From Streptomyces sp. NBC_00247 (GTDB lineage Bacteria > Actinomycetota > Actinomycetes > Streptomycetales > Streptomycetaceae), in NCBI RefSeq assembly GCF_036188265.1, contig NZ_CP108093.1, forward strand, positions 6,787,001 through 6,851,000: a stretch of DNA of 64,000 bases, given 5' to 3'. How positions within the stretch are numbered: the stretch's first letter is position 1; each line of letters starts with the position of its first letter. Made by a program: the position numbers and the translations under genes. The notes below the pieces were generated by a model that did not search any database, was not told the origin of the DNA, and was given only the letters and a program-made list of their open reading frames with translations. This document shows, in pieces, positions 33,105 through 43,700 of this stretch.

Positions 33105-33979
33105 CCGGGACCGACCTGATCACCCCGGCGGCAACCCCGGCGCCCACCTCGACCAAGAGGCGCTCCCGCCGCTCCGCCAACCTCGTCGTCGGCTGCGTAC
33201 TCGCCGGGCTGATCGCACTCCTGGCCGTGGTGTCGGTCTTCTGGCTGCCCTTCGACGCGGAGGACACCTCCGGCGGCCGGCTCGACGGACCCGGCGGCGG
33301 CCATCTGCTCGGCACCGACAAGCTCGGACGTGACCTCTTCACCCAGGTTCTGACCGGCTCCCGCATCGCCGTCGAGGCGGGCCTCGGCTCGGTGTTCGTC
33401 GCCGCGCTCATCGGGGTCACCCTCGGGGTGCTCGCCGCGTTCGCGCAGGGCTGGCTCGACGACACGTTCTCCGCGCTGCTGGACATCCTCATCGCCTTCC
33501 CGACGCTGCTCCTGGCGATGCTCATCGTCGCCGCGCGCTCGGCGACCCTCGGCTCGGCGGTCCTCGCGATCGGCCTGGCGCAGAGCGCGGTCGTGGCGCG
33601 GCTGGTACGCATCCTCGTCAAGCGGGTCCTGGCCCGCGACTACATCACGGCGGCCCGTACCTCCGGCACCACCTGGCCGCGCACCGTCCTCTCCCACGTG
33701 CTGCCCAACATCTGGCCGACGCTCGTCGTCAACCTCGCGCTGCAGTTCGGTCTCGCGGTGCTCGCCGAAGCCGGGCTGTCCTACCTGGGCCTCGGCGCGC
33801 CGCCGCCCAACGCCTCGTGGGGCCGCATGCTCCAGGAGGCCCAGGCCACCTTCACCACGGCACCCGTCGGCGCGCTCGCGCCCGGCATCCTCCTCGTCCT
33901 CCTCGTCATCGGCGTGAACCTCGTCGCCGACGGCCTGCGGGACACCCTCGACCCGGCCACCCGGCGGAGGCGCGCGTGA
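33101..33979 (+). CDS. Oligopeptide ABC permease, DppC/OppC type
   Basis: A 292-aa partner permease. The N-terminal OppC region includes HLLGTDKLGRDLFTQVLTG, the standard family signature. The EAA loop reads ITAARTSGTTWPRTVLSHVLPN. It starts at an ATGA overlap and ends in a GTGA overlap with the first ATPase gene. Confidence 0.94.
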   Translation: MTGTDLITPAATPAPTSTKRRSRRSANLVVGCVLAGLIALLAVVSVFWLPFDAEDTSGGRLDGPGGGHLLGTDKLGRDLFTQVLTGSRIAVEAGLGSVFVAALIGVTLGVLAAFAQGWLDDTFSALLDILIAFPTLLLAMLIVAARSATLGSAVLAIGLAQSAVVARLVRILVKRVLARDYITAARTSGTTWPRTVLSHVLPNIWPTLVVNLALQFGLAVLAEAGLSYLGLGAPPPNASWGRMLQEAQATFTTAPVGALAPGILLVLLVIGVNLVADGLRDTLDPATRRRRA

Positions 33980-34776
33980 CTCTCCTCGACGTGACGGGAC
34001 TGACCGTCCGGACCGACGACGGCCGCACCCTGGTCGACGACCTGTACTTCACGGTGGACGGCGGCGAACGGCTCGGCCTCATCGGCGAGTCCGGCTCCGG
34101 CAAGTCCCTGACCACCCTCGCGGTGCTCGGGCTGCTCCCCGAGGGCATGACCGCCTCCGGCAGCGTCGAACTCGCCGGGACGCAGACGGTGGGCGCGCCG
34201 GAGAAGCGCCTCACCTCCGTCCGGGGGCGGGACGCGGCCATCGTCTTCCAGGAGCCGCTGACCGCCCTCGACCCGCTGATGCGACTGGGCCGCCAGATCG
34301 CCGAACCGCTCGCCCGGCGCACCGGCCTCAAGGGCAAGCCCCTGCGCGTCGCCGTGATCGAGGCACTGGAGCAGGTCCGGCTCCCCGAACCCGAGCGGAT
34401 CTCGCGCGCCTTCGCGCACGAGATCTCCGGCGGGCAACGTCAGCGCGTCGCCCTCGCCATGGCGCTCGCCTGCGAACCGAAGCTGCTCATCGCCGACGAA
34501 CCCACCACCGCCCTGGACGTCTCCGTCCAGGCGGAGATGCTGGAACTGATCGACGGCCTCGTGCGCGAGAGGGAGATGGCCGTGCTGTTCGTCAGCCACG
34601 ACCTCGCCGTCGTCGCCAAGGTCACCGACCGGGTCCTCGTCATGAAGGACGGCAGGGCCGTCGAACAGGGCGCCGTCCACGACGTGGTCCACGCACCGCG
34701 CGAGGAGTACACCCGCACCCTGGTCGCCAGCGCCCGGAAGCTGGAATCCGCCCTGGACCTGAGGAGCGCGCGATGA
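33976..34776 (+). CDS. Oligopeptide ABC ATPase, DppD/OppD type
   Basis: A 266-aa ATPase. Walker A is GESGSGKSLT, the signature is ISGGQRQR and Walker B is LLIADEPTTALD, followed by the switch histidine in VSHDL. The GTG start at 33976 overlaps the permease stop. It is shorter than OppD proteins that carry a C-terminal iron-sulphur extension; here the end lacks that Cys-rich tail. Confidence 0.94.
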   Translation: MTLLDVTGLTVRTDDGRTLVDDLYFTVDGGERLGLIGESGSGKSLTTLAVLGLLPEGMTASGSVELAGTQTVGAPEKRLTSVRGRDAAIVFQEPLTALDPLMRLGRQIAEPLARRTGLKGKPLRVAVIEALEQVRLPEPERISRAFAHEISGGQRQRVALAMALACEPKLLIADEPTTALDVSVQAEMLELIDGLVREREMAVLFVSHDLAVVAKVTDRVLVMKDGRAVEQGAVHDVVHAPREEYTRTLVASARKLESALDLRSAR

Positions 34777-35543
34777 CGCCCGTACTGGAGCTGAAGGAGG
34801 CCGCCGTACGCTACCGGGGCTCCGCCACCGACGTGGTGCGGGACGTCTCCCTCGCCGTCGACGCGGGCGAGAGCCTCGCGCTGGTCGGCGAGTCCGGCGC
34901 CGGCAAGACGACCCTGCTCCGCCTGCTGCTCGGCCTTGCCCGGCCCACGGCCGGGGCCGTCCGCTTCGACGGGACCGATCTGAACACCCGGGACCGCGAA
35001 CAGATGCGCCGCTTCCGGCGCAGCGTGAGTTGCGTCTTCCAGGACCCCTACTCCTCGCTCGACCCCAGCCGGAAGATCGGCGCGATCGTCGCGGAACCCC
35101 TGCGCTCCCTCGGCATCGACAGCCGTACGACCGCCGCTCCCAAGGTCGCCGCCGCACTGGAGCGGGTCGGCCTCCGGGCCGACGCCGTCGACCGCTACCC
35201 GCACGAGTTCTCCGGCGGGCAGCGCCAGCGCATCGCCATCGCCCGTGCCACCGTCTGCGACCCGCGCGTCCTGCTCGCCGACGAACCGGTCAGCGCGCTG
35301 GACGTCACCACCCGGGTGAAGGTCGTCGACCTGCTGGCCGAACTCAAGGAGGAGCGGGGGCTGACGCTGGTCATGGTCTCCCACGACCTCTCGGTGGTGG
35401 CCACCCTCTGCGAGCGCACCGCCGTGCTGGAGCGCGGGCAGATCGTCGAGCAGGGCGCCACCTCCCAGGTGCTCGGCGCACCGGCGCACCCCTACACCCG
35501 CCGCCTCATCGACAGCGTGCCGCGCCTGCCCGTCCGGTCCTGA
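34773..35543 (+). CDS. Oligopeptide ABC ATPase, DppF/OppF type
   Basis: A 256-aa second ATPase with Walker A GESGAGKTTL, signature FSGGQRQR, Walker B VLLADEPVSALD and switch VSHDL. It overlaps the first ATPase by 4 nt (ATGA) and completes a five-protein importer in which every junction overlaps. The end AHPYTRRLIDSVPRLP is the usual DppF-type C-terminus. Confidence 0.94.
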   Translation: MTPVLELKEAAVRYRGSATDVVRDVSLAVDAGESLALVGESGAGKTTLLRLLLGLARPTAGAVRFDGTDLNTRDREQMRRFRRSVSCVFQDPYSSLDPSRKIGAIVAEPLRSLGIDSRTTAAPKVAAALERVGLRADAVDRYPHEFSGGQRQRIAIARATVCDPRVLLADEPVSALDVTTRVKVVDLLAELKEERGLTLVMVSHDLSVVATLCERTAVLERGQIVEQGATSQVLGAPAHPYTRRLIDSVPRLPVRS

Positions 35544-36059
35544 TCCGCGCCGGTCGGCCGCGCCCGCCCGCTCACCGGGTCCGCGGGATCTCGGCGGCCT
35601 TGGCCACCGCCTCCGGATCCACCGGGGGTTCCGCGGCGGAGACCGGTCCCGAGTTTCCGGCGGCCGGACCCGTGGCCGGACCCGCGGCGTTCGACGGCGC
35701 TCCTCACGACGGGTGCCGGGTTCGCCCGGCCGCCGGCCCGGAATCTTCGGCCGTGCCTCACCCGCCTCTTGCGAGTCCCCCGGACGACGGTGCCGTCGGG
35801 GAAGTGCTGAAGGACGCCGGGCCTGCTGATCGACACCGGACCCGCGCTCTTCGGACGACGAGGCCTGCTTCTCCTCCCCTGCCTCGTTCTTGTCGGACCT
35901 ACCGCTCCTTGCTCGCCCGCTGATGCTGATCGGTAGGACGCATCCGCGCGACGGCGCGGCCCGGGGGAGGCGAGCGCTCGGCACGTCGGTCCGCCCGGGC
36001 GGACCGGCACGTCGGCCCGCCGGGGTGGACGCTCCGGCGGCGGCTCCTACGATCCTGGG
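35544..36059. other. 516-nt intergenic region, nothing recognised
   Basis: No frame here shows a plausible protein or codon bias. I found no strong hairpin at the end of the transporter operon and no obvious operator. Confidence 0.5.
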
Positions 36060-36455
36060 ATGACGATCACATACGAGTGGCGGGGTGAGTTCGACAACGC
36101 GACCCTCGACGCGCTGCACGCCGAGGGATTCGGCGGTCGGGCCACCGGGACCGACTGGCGGGCGCGCCTGGAGCGCCACAGTCTGGGCTGGGTCTGCGCG
36201 TGGGAGGACGGCTCGCTGATCGGCTTCGTCAACGTGGCGTGGGACGGCGGCCTCCACGCCTTTCTCCTGGACACGGTCGTGGCCCGGCAGCGCCGGTCGC
36301 GCGGGGTCGGTACGGCTCTCGTCGCGGTCGCTGTCGACGAGGCCCGCGCCGCGCGGTGCTCCTGGCTGCACGTCGACTTCGAGGAGCGTCTACGGACGTT
36401 CTACCTCGACGTCTGCGGCTTCCGGGTGACGCAGGCGGGGCTGATCCCTCTCTGA
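36060..36455 (+). CDS. GNAT-family N-acetyltransferase
   Basis: A 131-aa single-domain acetyltransferase. The acetyl-CoA loop is RRSRGVGTALVAVAV (motif A, about residues 80-94) and motif B ends FYLDVCGFRVT. The substrate is unknown. It lies alone between the transporter operon and the NRPS genes on the same strand; a role in peptide tailoring or self-resistance is possible but unsupported. The ATG has a weak GGGA-type site. Confidence 0.88.
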   Translation: MTITYEWRGEFDNATLDALHAEGFGGRATGTDWRARLERHSLGWVCAWEDGSLIGFVNVAWDGGLHAFLLDTVVARQRRSRGVGTALVAVAVDEARAARCSWLHVDFEERLRTFYLDVCGFRVTQAGLIPL

Positions 36456-37139
36456 CGCGGGCACGGGGCACGGGGAGTCGACTCCGGGGTGCGGGGAGTC
36501 GGGCGTGGGGCGTCGGTCAGCGCCGGTACGGCCTTCGCGGCGGGCGCTCCACGACGCGGCACCGCACCGGACGACCGGGCCGCTGAGGGACCTCTGTCCG
36601 CCGGCACCACCCAGGAGGCGAGAGGCGGCGCACGAGCCGCTCGCGGGCACGGGCAAGGGTGCGGCGGACGGGGCGCGTGCCCGGCGCACGGTAGCTCGGT
36701 TGGATCATTCGGCGGCACGGCGTCTGCGGGCGCGCGCGGGCGCTTTCTTGGAATACCGGGGACCAAATTCATTGATATCCGCGCAAGCGGGACACGGGGT
36801 GACTGAACAGGTTCACAGGTGATCACTTGGCATATGTCCAGGGCGAGATGTGTCGCCTCGTCGGATTGAGGGCGTACGGGCAATGGGGCGAATGGAGGCA
36901 TGGCGGGCCGTGCATCCTCTAATGTGATTGGCATGAACGGGTGAAGTCGGGGTGACCCCGACCCGGTCGCCAAGGTCAATCGAAAAAGTGTGCGATATCT
37001 CGCCGCTCTTCGTACGCCGACGCGTCGGGGGAATGGTCGGGGGCCGGCGGAATCGCGGCGGGAAACGATCCGGCGTGATGTGCTCGGGAATGACCGATGA
37101 ACATGTCGCAGAAAGAGCGAGAACAAGTGGGGGACGGCC
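36456..37139. promoter_or_regulatory. 684-nt upstream region of the NRPS operon
   Basis: No gene is visible. The stretch 36750-36840 (AATTCATTGATATC region) and 36905-36985 are clearly richer in A/T than the surroundings, as expected for promoters. A small perfect hairpin (GTCGGGG/CCCCGAC) lies at 36946-36962. I could not fix -35/-10 boxes. No regulator gene is encoded here. Confidence 0.5.
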
Positions 37140-37358
37140 GTGACCAATCCTTTCGATGACGAGTCGGGACGGTTCGTGGCGCTGGTCAACGACGAGGGTC
37201 AGTACTCGCTTTGGCCCGCACACATCGAGATCCCGGGCGGCTGGCGCGCCGTCGGCCCGGAGGGGTCGCGTCAGGAGTGTCTGGACGCGATCGAGGCCGC
37301 CTGGACCGACATGCGGCCCGCCGGCCTGGTGCGGGCCATGGAGGCTGCGGCCGAGTAG
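37140..37358 (+). CDS. MbtH-like NRPS accessory protein
   Basis: A 72-aa MbtH-family protein that binds and activates adenylation domains. The family pattern is complete: NPFDDESGRFVALVNDEGQ, SLWP, then IPGGWRAVGPEGSRQECLDAI (read in parts) with the conserved Trp and Cys, and WTDMRPAGL. The GTG start has GGGGGAC 4 nt upstream. It is the first gene of the NRPS cluster, though a 441-nt gap separates it from the first NRPS gene. Confidence 0.95.
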   Translation: MTNPFDDESGRFVALVNDEGQYSLWPAHIEIPGGWRAVGPEGSRQECLDAIEAAWTDMRPAGLVRAMEAAAE

Positions 37359-37799
37359 GCCGGCCGCCGGTACACGGAAGCGCTCCGCCCGCCTCGGGAT
37401 GGATGGCGCTTCGGTGTGTGATCCGGTGCGCACCTTGATCGCTTCTGCTCCTTCTTGTGTCCTTAACGGGTCTGGTGGGAGCGGAACCGATCGGGGTGTG
37501 ACCGGTCTTTGATCCGTGTTCGGCGGACAGGATTCCCGTGCCGCCGCGTGGTTTTTTCGAGCCGCACAGAAGGCGCCGGTAATTCGTCCCGCGACCCTTC
37601 GGAGGAGGGGGCGGGCTTTGCGTCGGGTGAACGCACCCGGCGTGATACCCCGGTGGATCCCGCCATGGGTGCGGCGGCTTCTCTCCGCTTCCGCGGACCT
37701 CTTGCCCGACGATGTGCGCACCGGTGCGGTGGGCTTTCTCTTGTCCCTCTCCGCCCTCTCCGTCGTCCCCGAAATCTCTCCCCAAAGGTGTCGACCGGT
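37359..37799. other. 441-nt gap between the MbtH-like and NRPS genes
   Basis: Unusually long for this pair. A GTG-started frame at 37516-37803 would encode 95 residues and end in an ATGA overlap with the NRPS start, but its codon use is mixed. An A/T-richer patch lies near 37440-37560. It may contain a second promoter or a translated leader. Confidence 0.45.
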
Positions 37800-40700
37800 A
37801 TGACTGAAAACGACTCGATCCCGCCTCGTTCGATTCCCGAAGAGTTCTTCGAACTGACTGCGGCTCAACAGGGCGTGTGGTACGGCCAACTGGTCGAACC
37901 GGAGAGCCCCAAGTTCAACATCGCCGAATGCTTCGAGATCCGCGGCGATCTCGACACGGAGGTGTTCGCCGCCGCCGTCGCCCGCGCGGTCGCCCTCTGC
38001 GACAGCCTCAACGTCGAGTTCGTCCTCAGGGACGGAGCCGTGCGCCAACGGGTCATGCCGGTGCCCCGGTCCCACACCGACCGGCTCCGCCTGGTCGACC
38101 TCTCCGGTACCGACGACCCCGCGGCCGCGGCCGAGCGCTACCTCGCCGAGGACATGGCCACCGTCGACCGCATCGACACTCCGCGTCACAGCCTGGCACT
38201 GCTGCGTCTCGGCCCCCGATGGCACTACTGGTACATCCGGTTCCACCACATCGTCGTGGACGGCCTCGGCGGCGCCGTCTTCGCCCGCACCGTGGCCGAC
38301 CTCTACGCTCGCGTCCAGCGGGGCGAGGACATCGCCGGAGCCGAGCTGCCGCCCGCTCCGCTCGCCGACCTCCTCGCGGACGAGACCGCCTACCTCGCAT
38401 CCGACCGGTACGAGGCCGACCGGGCCTACTGGACCGCCAAGTTCGCCGACCGCGCTCCGGACGCCGCCGGTTCTGACGGCTCTGTCCCCGGGACCGGCGC
38501 CCGGGGCGGCACGCCGCTCATCCGTCGCCGTACCGACACCCCGGCCCCGGGCGGTCCGGCCGGCGCGGACGGTGTGCACCTGCACACCGGTGAGACGCTG
38601 CCCGTCGCCGTCCTCGAGGAGCTGCGCCGGCTCGCCGCCGCCAACCGCACCAGCTGGACCGCCGTCATGGTGAGCGCGGTCGCCGCCTACGTGGGCCGGG
38701 CCACCGGCACCCGGGACGTCGTCGTGGGCCTCGCTTCCAACGGCCGCCACGGCGGACTGCGGCACATCGTCGGCATGACCGCCAACATCCTGCCGCTGCG
38801 GCTGAGCATCACCGCCGACATGACGGTCGGCGAACTCGTCCGGGCCGTCGCCCTGGAGATGCGCGGGGCCCTGCGCCACCGGCGCTTCTCCCGTGAACAA
38901 CTCGCCCGCGAACTCAGGATGGCCGACGACGCGGCACGTCTGACGGACGTCGTCGTCAACATCATGGGTTACGAGTACGACCTCGAATTCGCCGGCAGCC
39001 CCGCCACCTCCCGCGTTCTGTCCATCGGACCGGTCGACGACGTCTCCCTCTTCGTCTCCGAACGCTCCGAAGGGACCGGGCCGTTGATCGGATTCGACGC
39101 CAACCCGGAGCTGTACCGCCCCGAGGACGTGCGGCTGAGCCAGCGCGCCGTCGTCTCCTTCCTGAGGGCCCTCGCCGGCGCGGACACCGAAACCCCGCTG
39201 CGCGAACTGCCGTTGACCGACGAGACAGCCGCCCGCGAACTCCTCGCGCACGGCCGCGGCGCCGATCTGCGAGTCCCGGAACCGGCCGTGGGCCTGGCGG
39301 AGGCGTTCGGCGCGCAGGCGCGCCGCACCCCCGACGCCCCGGCGGTGGTGGACGGCGACACCACCCTCTCGTACCGGCAGCTGGCCCGCGGCGCGGCGGA
39401 GCTCTCCGGAGCGCTGGCGGGCTGGGGGCTCTCCGCGGAGGACGGCGTCGGCGTCCTCGTGGACCGCTCCGCCGCGACGGTGGCCGCCACCCTCGGCGTG
39501 GTCGGCGCGGGCGCCGCATACGTACCGATGGACGCGGAGTGGCCCCAGGAGCGCCTCGGTCGCGTCGCGGGCGTCGCCGGGGTCCGTGCCCTGGTGGTCG
39601 ACGAGGCCGCCGCCGGGCGGAACTGGGTCAAGGTGACCGCGGCCGTCCTGCCGGTGATCGTCGTCGACGCCCTCGGCGGGGTGCTGCGCGGCGCTCCACC
39701 GGTACCGGGACGCCTCCCGGAGGCGACGCACCCCGACCGGCTCGCCTACGTGATGTTCACCTCCGGCTCCACGGGCCTGCCCAAGGGGGTCGGCGTCACC
39801 CATGCGGACGTGCTCGCGCTCGCCGCGGACACCGCCTGGACCGGCGGGGCGTGCGAGGCGGTGCTGCTGCACTCGGCGTACGTCTTCGACGCCTCCACCT
39901 TCGAGACTTGGGTTCCGCTCCTGCACGGCGGCCGGGTGGTCGTCGCGCCTCCGGGTGGCCTGGAGGCGCCGGTCCTCGCCGGTCTGGTAGACCGCTACGG
40001 CGTGACCGCGCTCTTCCTCACCACGGCCCTGTTCAACGTCGTGGCCGAGGCCGACCCGGCGGCCTTCGCCGGGCTGCGCGTGGTCGCCGCGGGCGGCGAG
40101 GCCGCCACCCCGGACCTGATGCAGCGGGTGGCCGCCGCCGCGCCCCGCACCCAGGTCCTGCACGTCTACGGGCCCACCGAGACCACCACCTTCGCCGCCC
40201 GCCACCGGGTCGCCGCCGGCGCGGGCGGACTGCCGCCCATCGGCCGCCCGCTCGACGGGATGCGGCTCCACGTCCTCGACGCCGGGCTCGCCCTGGTGCC
40301 GCCCGGCGTGGTGGGAGAGCTGTACGTGGCCGGCCGCGGCGTCGCGCGCGGCTACCAGGAGCGCCCCGCGCTGACCGCCGGGCGGTTCGTCGCCGACCCG
40401 CACGGTCCGCACGGGGCCCGCATGTACCGCACCGGGGACCTCGTCCGCTGGACCGCGCGCGGCGAGATCGAGTACGTCGGACGCGTGGACGGGCAGGTCA
40501 AGCTGCGCGGGTACCGCATCGAACCCGCCGAGATCGAGTCCACCCTGCTCGCCGACCCGGGCGTACGGGCCGCGAGCGTCCTGGTCCGCGAGGACATACC
40601 CGGCGACCGCCGGCTCGTCGCGTACGTGGTGCCGGTCGCCGGCACGGACCTGGACCACACCGCGCTCGCCCGCCGGGTGGGCCGTGCCCTGCCCAGCTAC

Positions 40701-43700
40701 ATGGTGCCCTCGGTGTTCGTGACGCTCGACGCGCTCGTGCTGAACCCCAACGGCAAGGTGGACCGCCGCGCCCTGCCCGCACCCCCCGCCGCGACCTCCA
40801 CGGGCCGCGCCCCGCGCACCGCGTACGAGGAGCTGCTGGCCGGTCTGTTCGCCGACGTGCTGGGCGTCGCCGCCGTCGGCGCCGACGACAACTTCTTCTC
40901 CCTGGGCGGCCATTCGCTGCTCGCCACCCGTCTCACCGGCCGGGTGCGCGCGGCTCTGGGCACCGAACTCAGCCTGCGTGTCCTCTTCGACCACCCCACG
41001 GTCGCCTCGCTGGCCGCGGTCCTCGACACCGCCGGCGCCGCCCGGCCCGCCCTCACGCCGCAGCCGCGCCCCGAAGTGGTGCCGCTCTCCTTCGCGCAGC
41101 GGCGGCTGTGGTTCCTCAACAAGGCGGAGGGCCCCGGCGACACGTACACCATTCCGCTCGTCCTGGAACTCGACGGCCCGCTCGACACGAAGGCCCTGCG
41201 GGGCGCCCTGGCCGACGTGCTCGCCCGGCACGAGAGCCTGCGCACCGTCTTCGCCGAGCTCGACGGCGTGCCCCGTCAGCACGTCCTCGACGCGGCCGTC
41301 GCGGCGGAAATGGTCCCGCTGACCGTCCTGCGGCCCCCGGGCGGGGAACCCGGTGCCGGAGAAACCGGAGAAACCGGAGAAACCGGAGTGGGGGGAGACG
41401 CTGGTGCGGAGGGAGTGGTCGGAGCCTGGGCGGAGGAAACGATCCGCCGTCTGACGGCCGAGCCCTTCGATCTCACCGGCGACCTCTCCGTCCGGGTGAG
41501 CCTGCTCCAGGAAGCCCCGGCCCGCCATCTCCTGGTTCTCGTCCTCCACCACGTCGTCGCCGACGGCTGGTCCCTCGCCCCCCTCGTCCGCGACCTCGGC
41601 GCCGCCTACCGCGCCAGGACGGAGGGCACCGGCACCCCCGACTGGCCCGCGCTGCCGGTGCAGTACGCCGACTACACCCTCTGGCAGCACCGGCTGCTCG
41701 GCGACGAGACCGACCCGGAGAGCCTGGCCGCGATCCAGCTCGCCCACTGGCGAGAAGCCCTGCGCGGCGCCCCCGACCTCCTCGACCTGCCCCTGGACCG
41801 GCCGCGGCCCACCGTGGCCAGCCACCGGGGCGACGCGGTCCCCTTCGCCCTGCCCGCCCCCGAACACGCCGCACTCGTCCGGCTCGCCCGCGCGGCGGGC
41901 TGCACCCCCTTCATGGTGCTCCAGGCAGCGCTGGCGGTGACGCTGCACGGCCACGGCGCCGGCACGGACATCCCCCTGGGCACCGCCGCGGCGGGCCGCT
42001 CCGACGAAGCTCTCGGCGACCTGGTCGGGTTCTTCGTCAACACCGTCGTGCTGCGCACCGACCTCTCCGGCGACCCGACGTTCCGTCAGCTGCTGGCGCG
42101 CGTACGCGATTTCGACGTCGCGGCCTTCGGCCACGGAGACCTCCCCTTCGAGCGGATCGTGGAGGCCGTCAACCCCGAGCGGTCCGGCGGTCACCACCCG
42201 CTCTTCCAGACCATGCTGGTCCTCCAGAACCAGGAGCGGACCGACCTGGACCTGCCCGGGATCACCACCCGGGACCGGTCCGGGCACACCGGGATCAGCA
42301 AGTTCGACCTGACCTTCTCGCTGAGCGAACTCGTCGTCGCCGATCTTGAGTTCGCCGGCATCGAGGGGTATCTGGAGTACGCCACCGACCTCTTCGACGC
42401 CGCCACCGCCCGCGGTCTGAGCGCAAGGTTCGCCCGTGTCCTCGCCCTCGCCGTCGCCGACCCCGACCGGCCCGTCGGCGGCTTCGACCCGATCGGGCCG
42501 GGCGAGCGGGACCGGATGCTCACCCAAGGGCGGGGCAGGACAAGGTCGTTGCCCGCCGCCACCGCACCGGAGGCGGTCCGTGAGCAGGCCGCGCGCACCC
42601 CCCACGCCGTCGCGGTCCGCGACGAGAGCACCAGCCTCACCTACGCGGAACTCGACGCCCGCGCCGACGCCCTCGCCCACGCCCTGCGCCGGCGGGGCGC
42701 GGGCCGCGAGGACCGGGTGGCCGTCGCCGCGCCCCCGTCCGTCCACACCGTCGTCGCCGTGCTGGCCGTGCTGCGGGCCGGCGCCGCCTACGTACCCGTC
42801 GACCCCGAGTACCCGGCGGCCCGCATCCGGCACATGCTCGACGACGCCCGGCCGGTCCTGCTGCTCACGACGGCCGCCACCCACCCGTCGCTGCCCGCGA
42901 CCGGACTGCCCTGGCTCGCCCTCGACACCCCGGTGGACCCGCCCGCGCCGGACGTCCCGCGCGTCCGCCACGTACCCCACCCGCACGACCCGGCGTACGT
43001 CATCTACACCTCCGGCTCCACCGGCCGCCCCAAGGGCGTGGTCGTGCCCCACGTCGCACTGGCCAACCACATGGCGTGGATGGCGGACCACCTGGACCTC
43101 ACCGGCGAGGACCGGGTGCTCGCCCGCACCTCCACCAGCTTCGACGCCTCCGTGTGGGAGCTGTGGCTCCCGCTGATGAACGGTGGCGAGGTCTGCGTGC
43201 TGCCGCCGCGGGCCAACCAGGAACCCGCCGAACTGCTCGCCTGGATGGGCCGGTTCGGCATCACGGTCGCCCAGTTCGTGCCCTCGCACCTGACCCACGT
43301 CCTCGCCGAGGCCGCCCATGCCGCGCCACTGCCCCGGCTGCGCGCCGTCCTGTGCGGAGGCGAACCCCTGCCGCGCGCCCTCGCCGACCAGATCGCCGGC
43401 CACTGGGGCGCCCACGCGCACAACCTGTACGGGCCCACCGAGGCGACCATCGACGCGACCGCGCACCGCGAGGACGGCCCCCGGACCGCCTCCCCGGCCG
43501 AGACCGTCCCGATCGGCCGACCGGTGGACACCATGCGCGCGTACGTCCTGGACGGCCGGCTGCGCCCCGTACCGCCCGGTGTCACCGGGGAGCTGTACCT
43601 CAGCGGCCCCAACCTCGCCCGGGGGTATCTGCACCGGCCCGCACTGACCGCGGAACGCTTCGTCGCCGACCCCTTCACCACCGACGGCACCCGCATGTAC

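Noticed and set aside
35492..36010. A 172-aa minus-strand gene after the transporter operon
   Set aside because: It overlaps the end of the ATPase gene, is Arg/Gly/Pro-rich without structure, and shows no ribosome site.
37516..37803. A 95-aa gene between MbtH-like and NRPS1 genes
   Set aside because: Codon use is mixed and the protein has no recognisable feature. Kept only as a possible leader in the findings.
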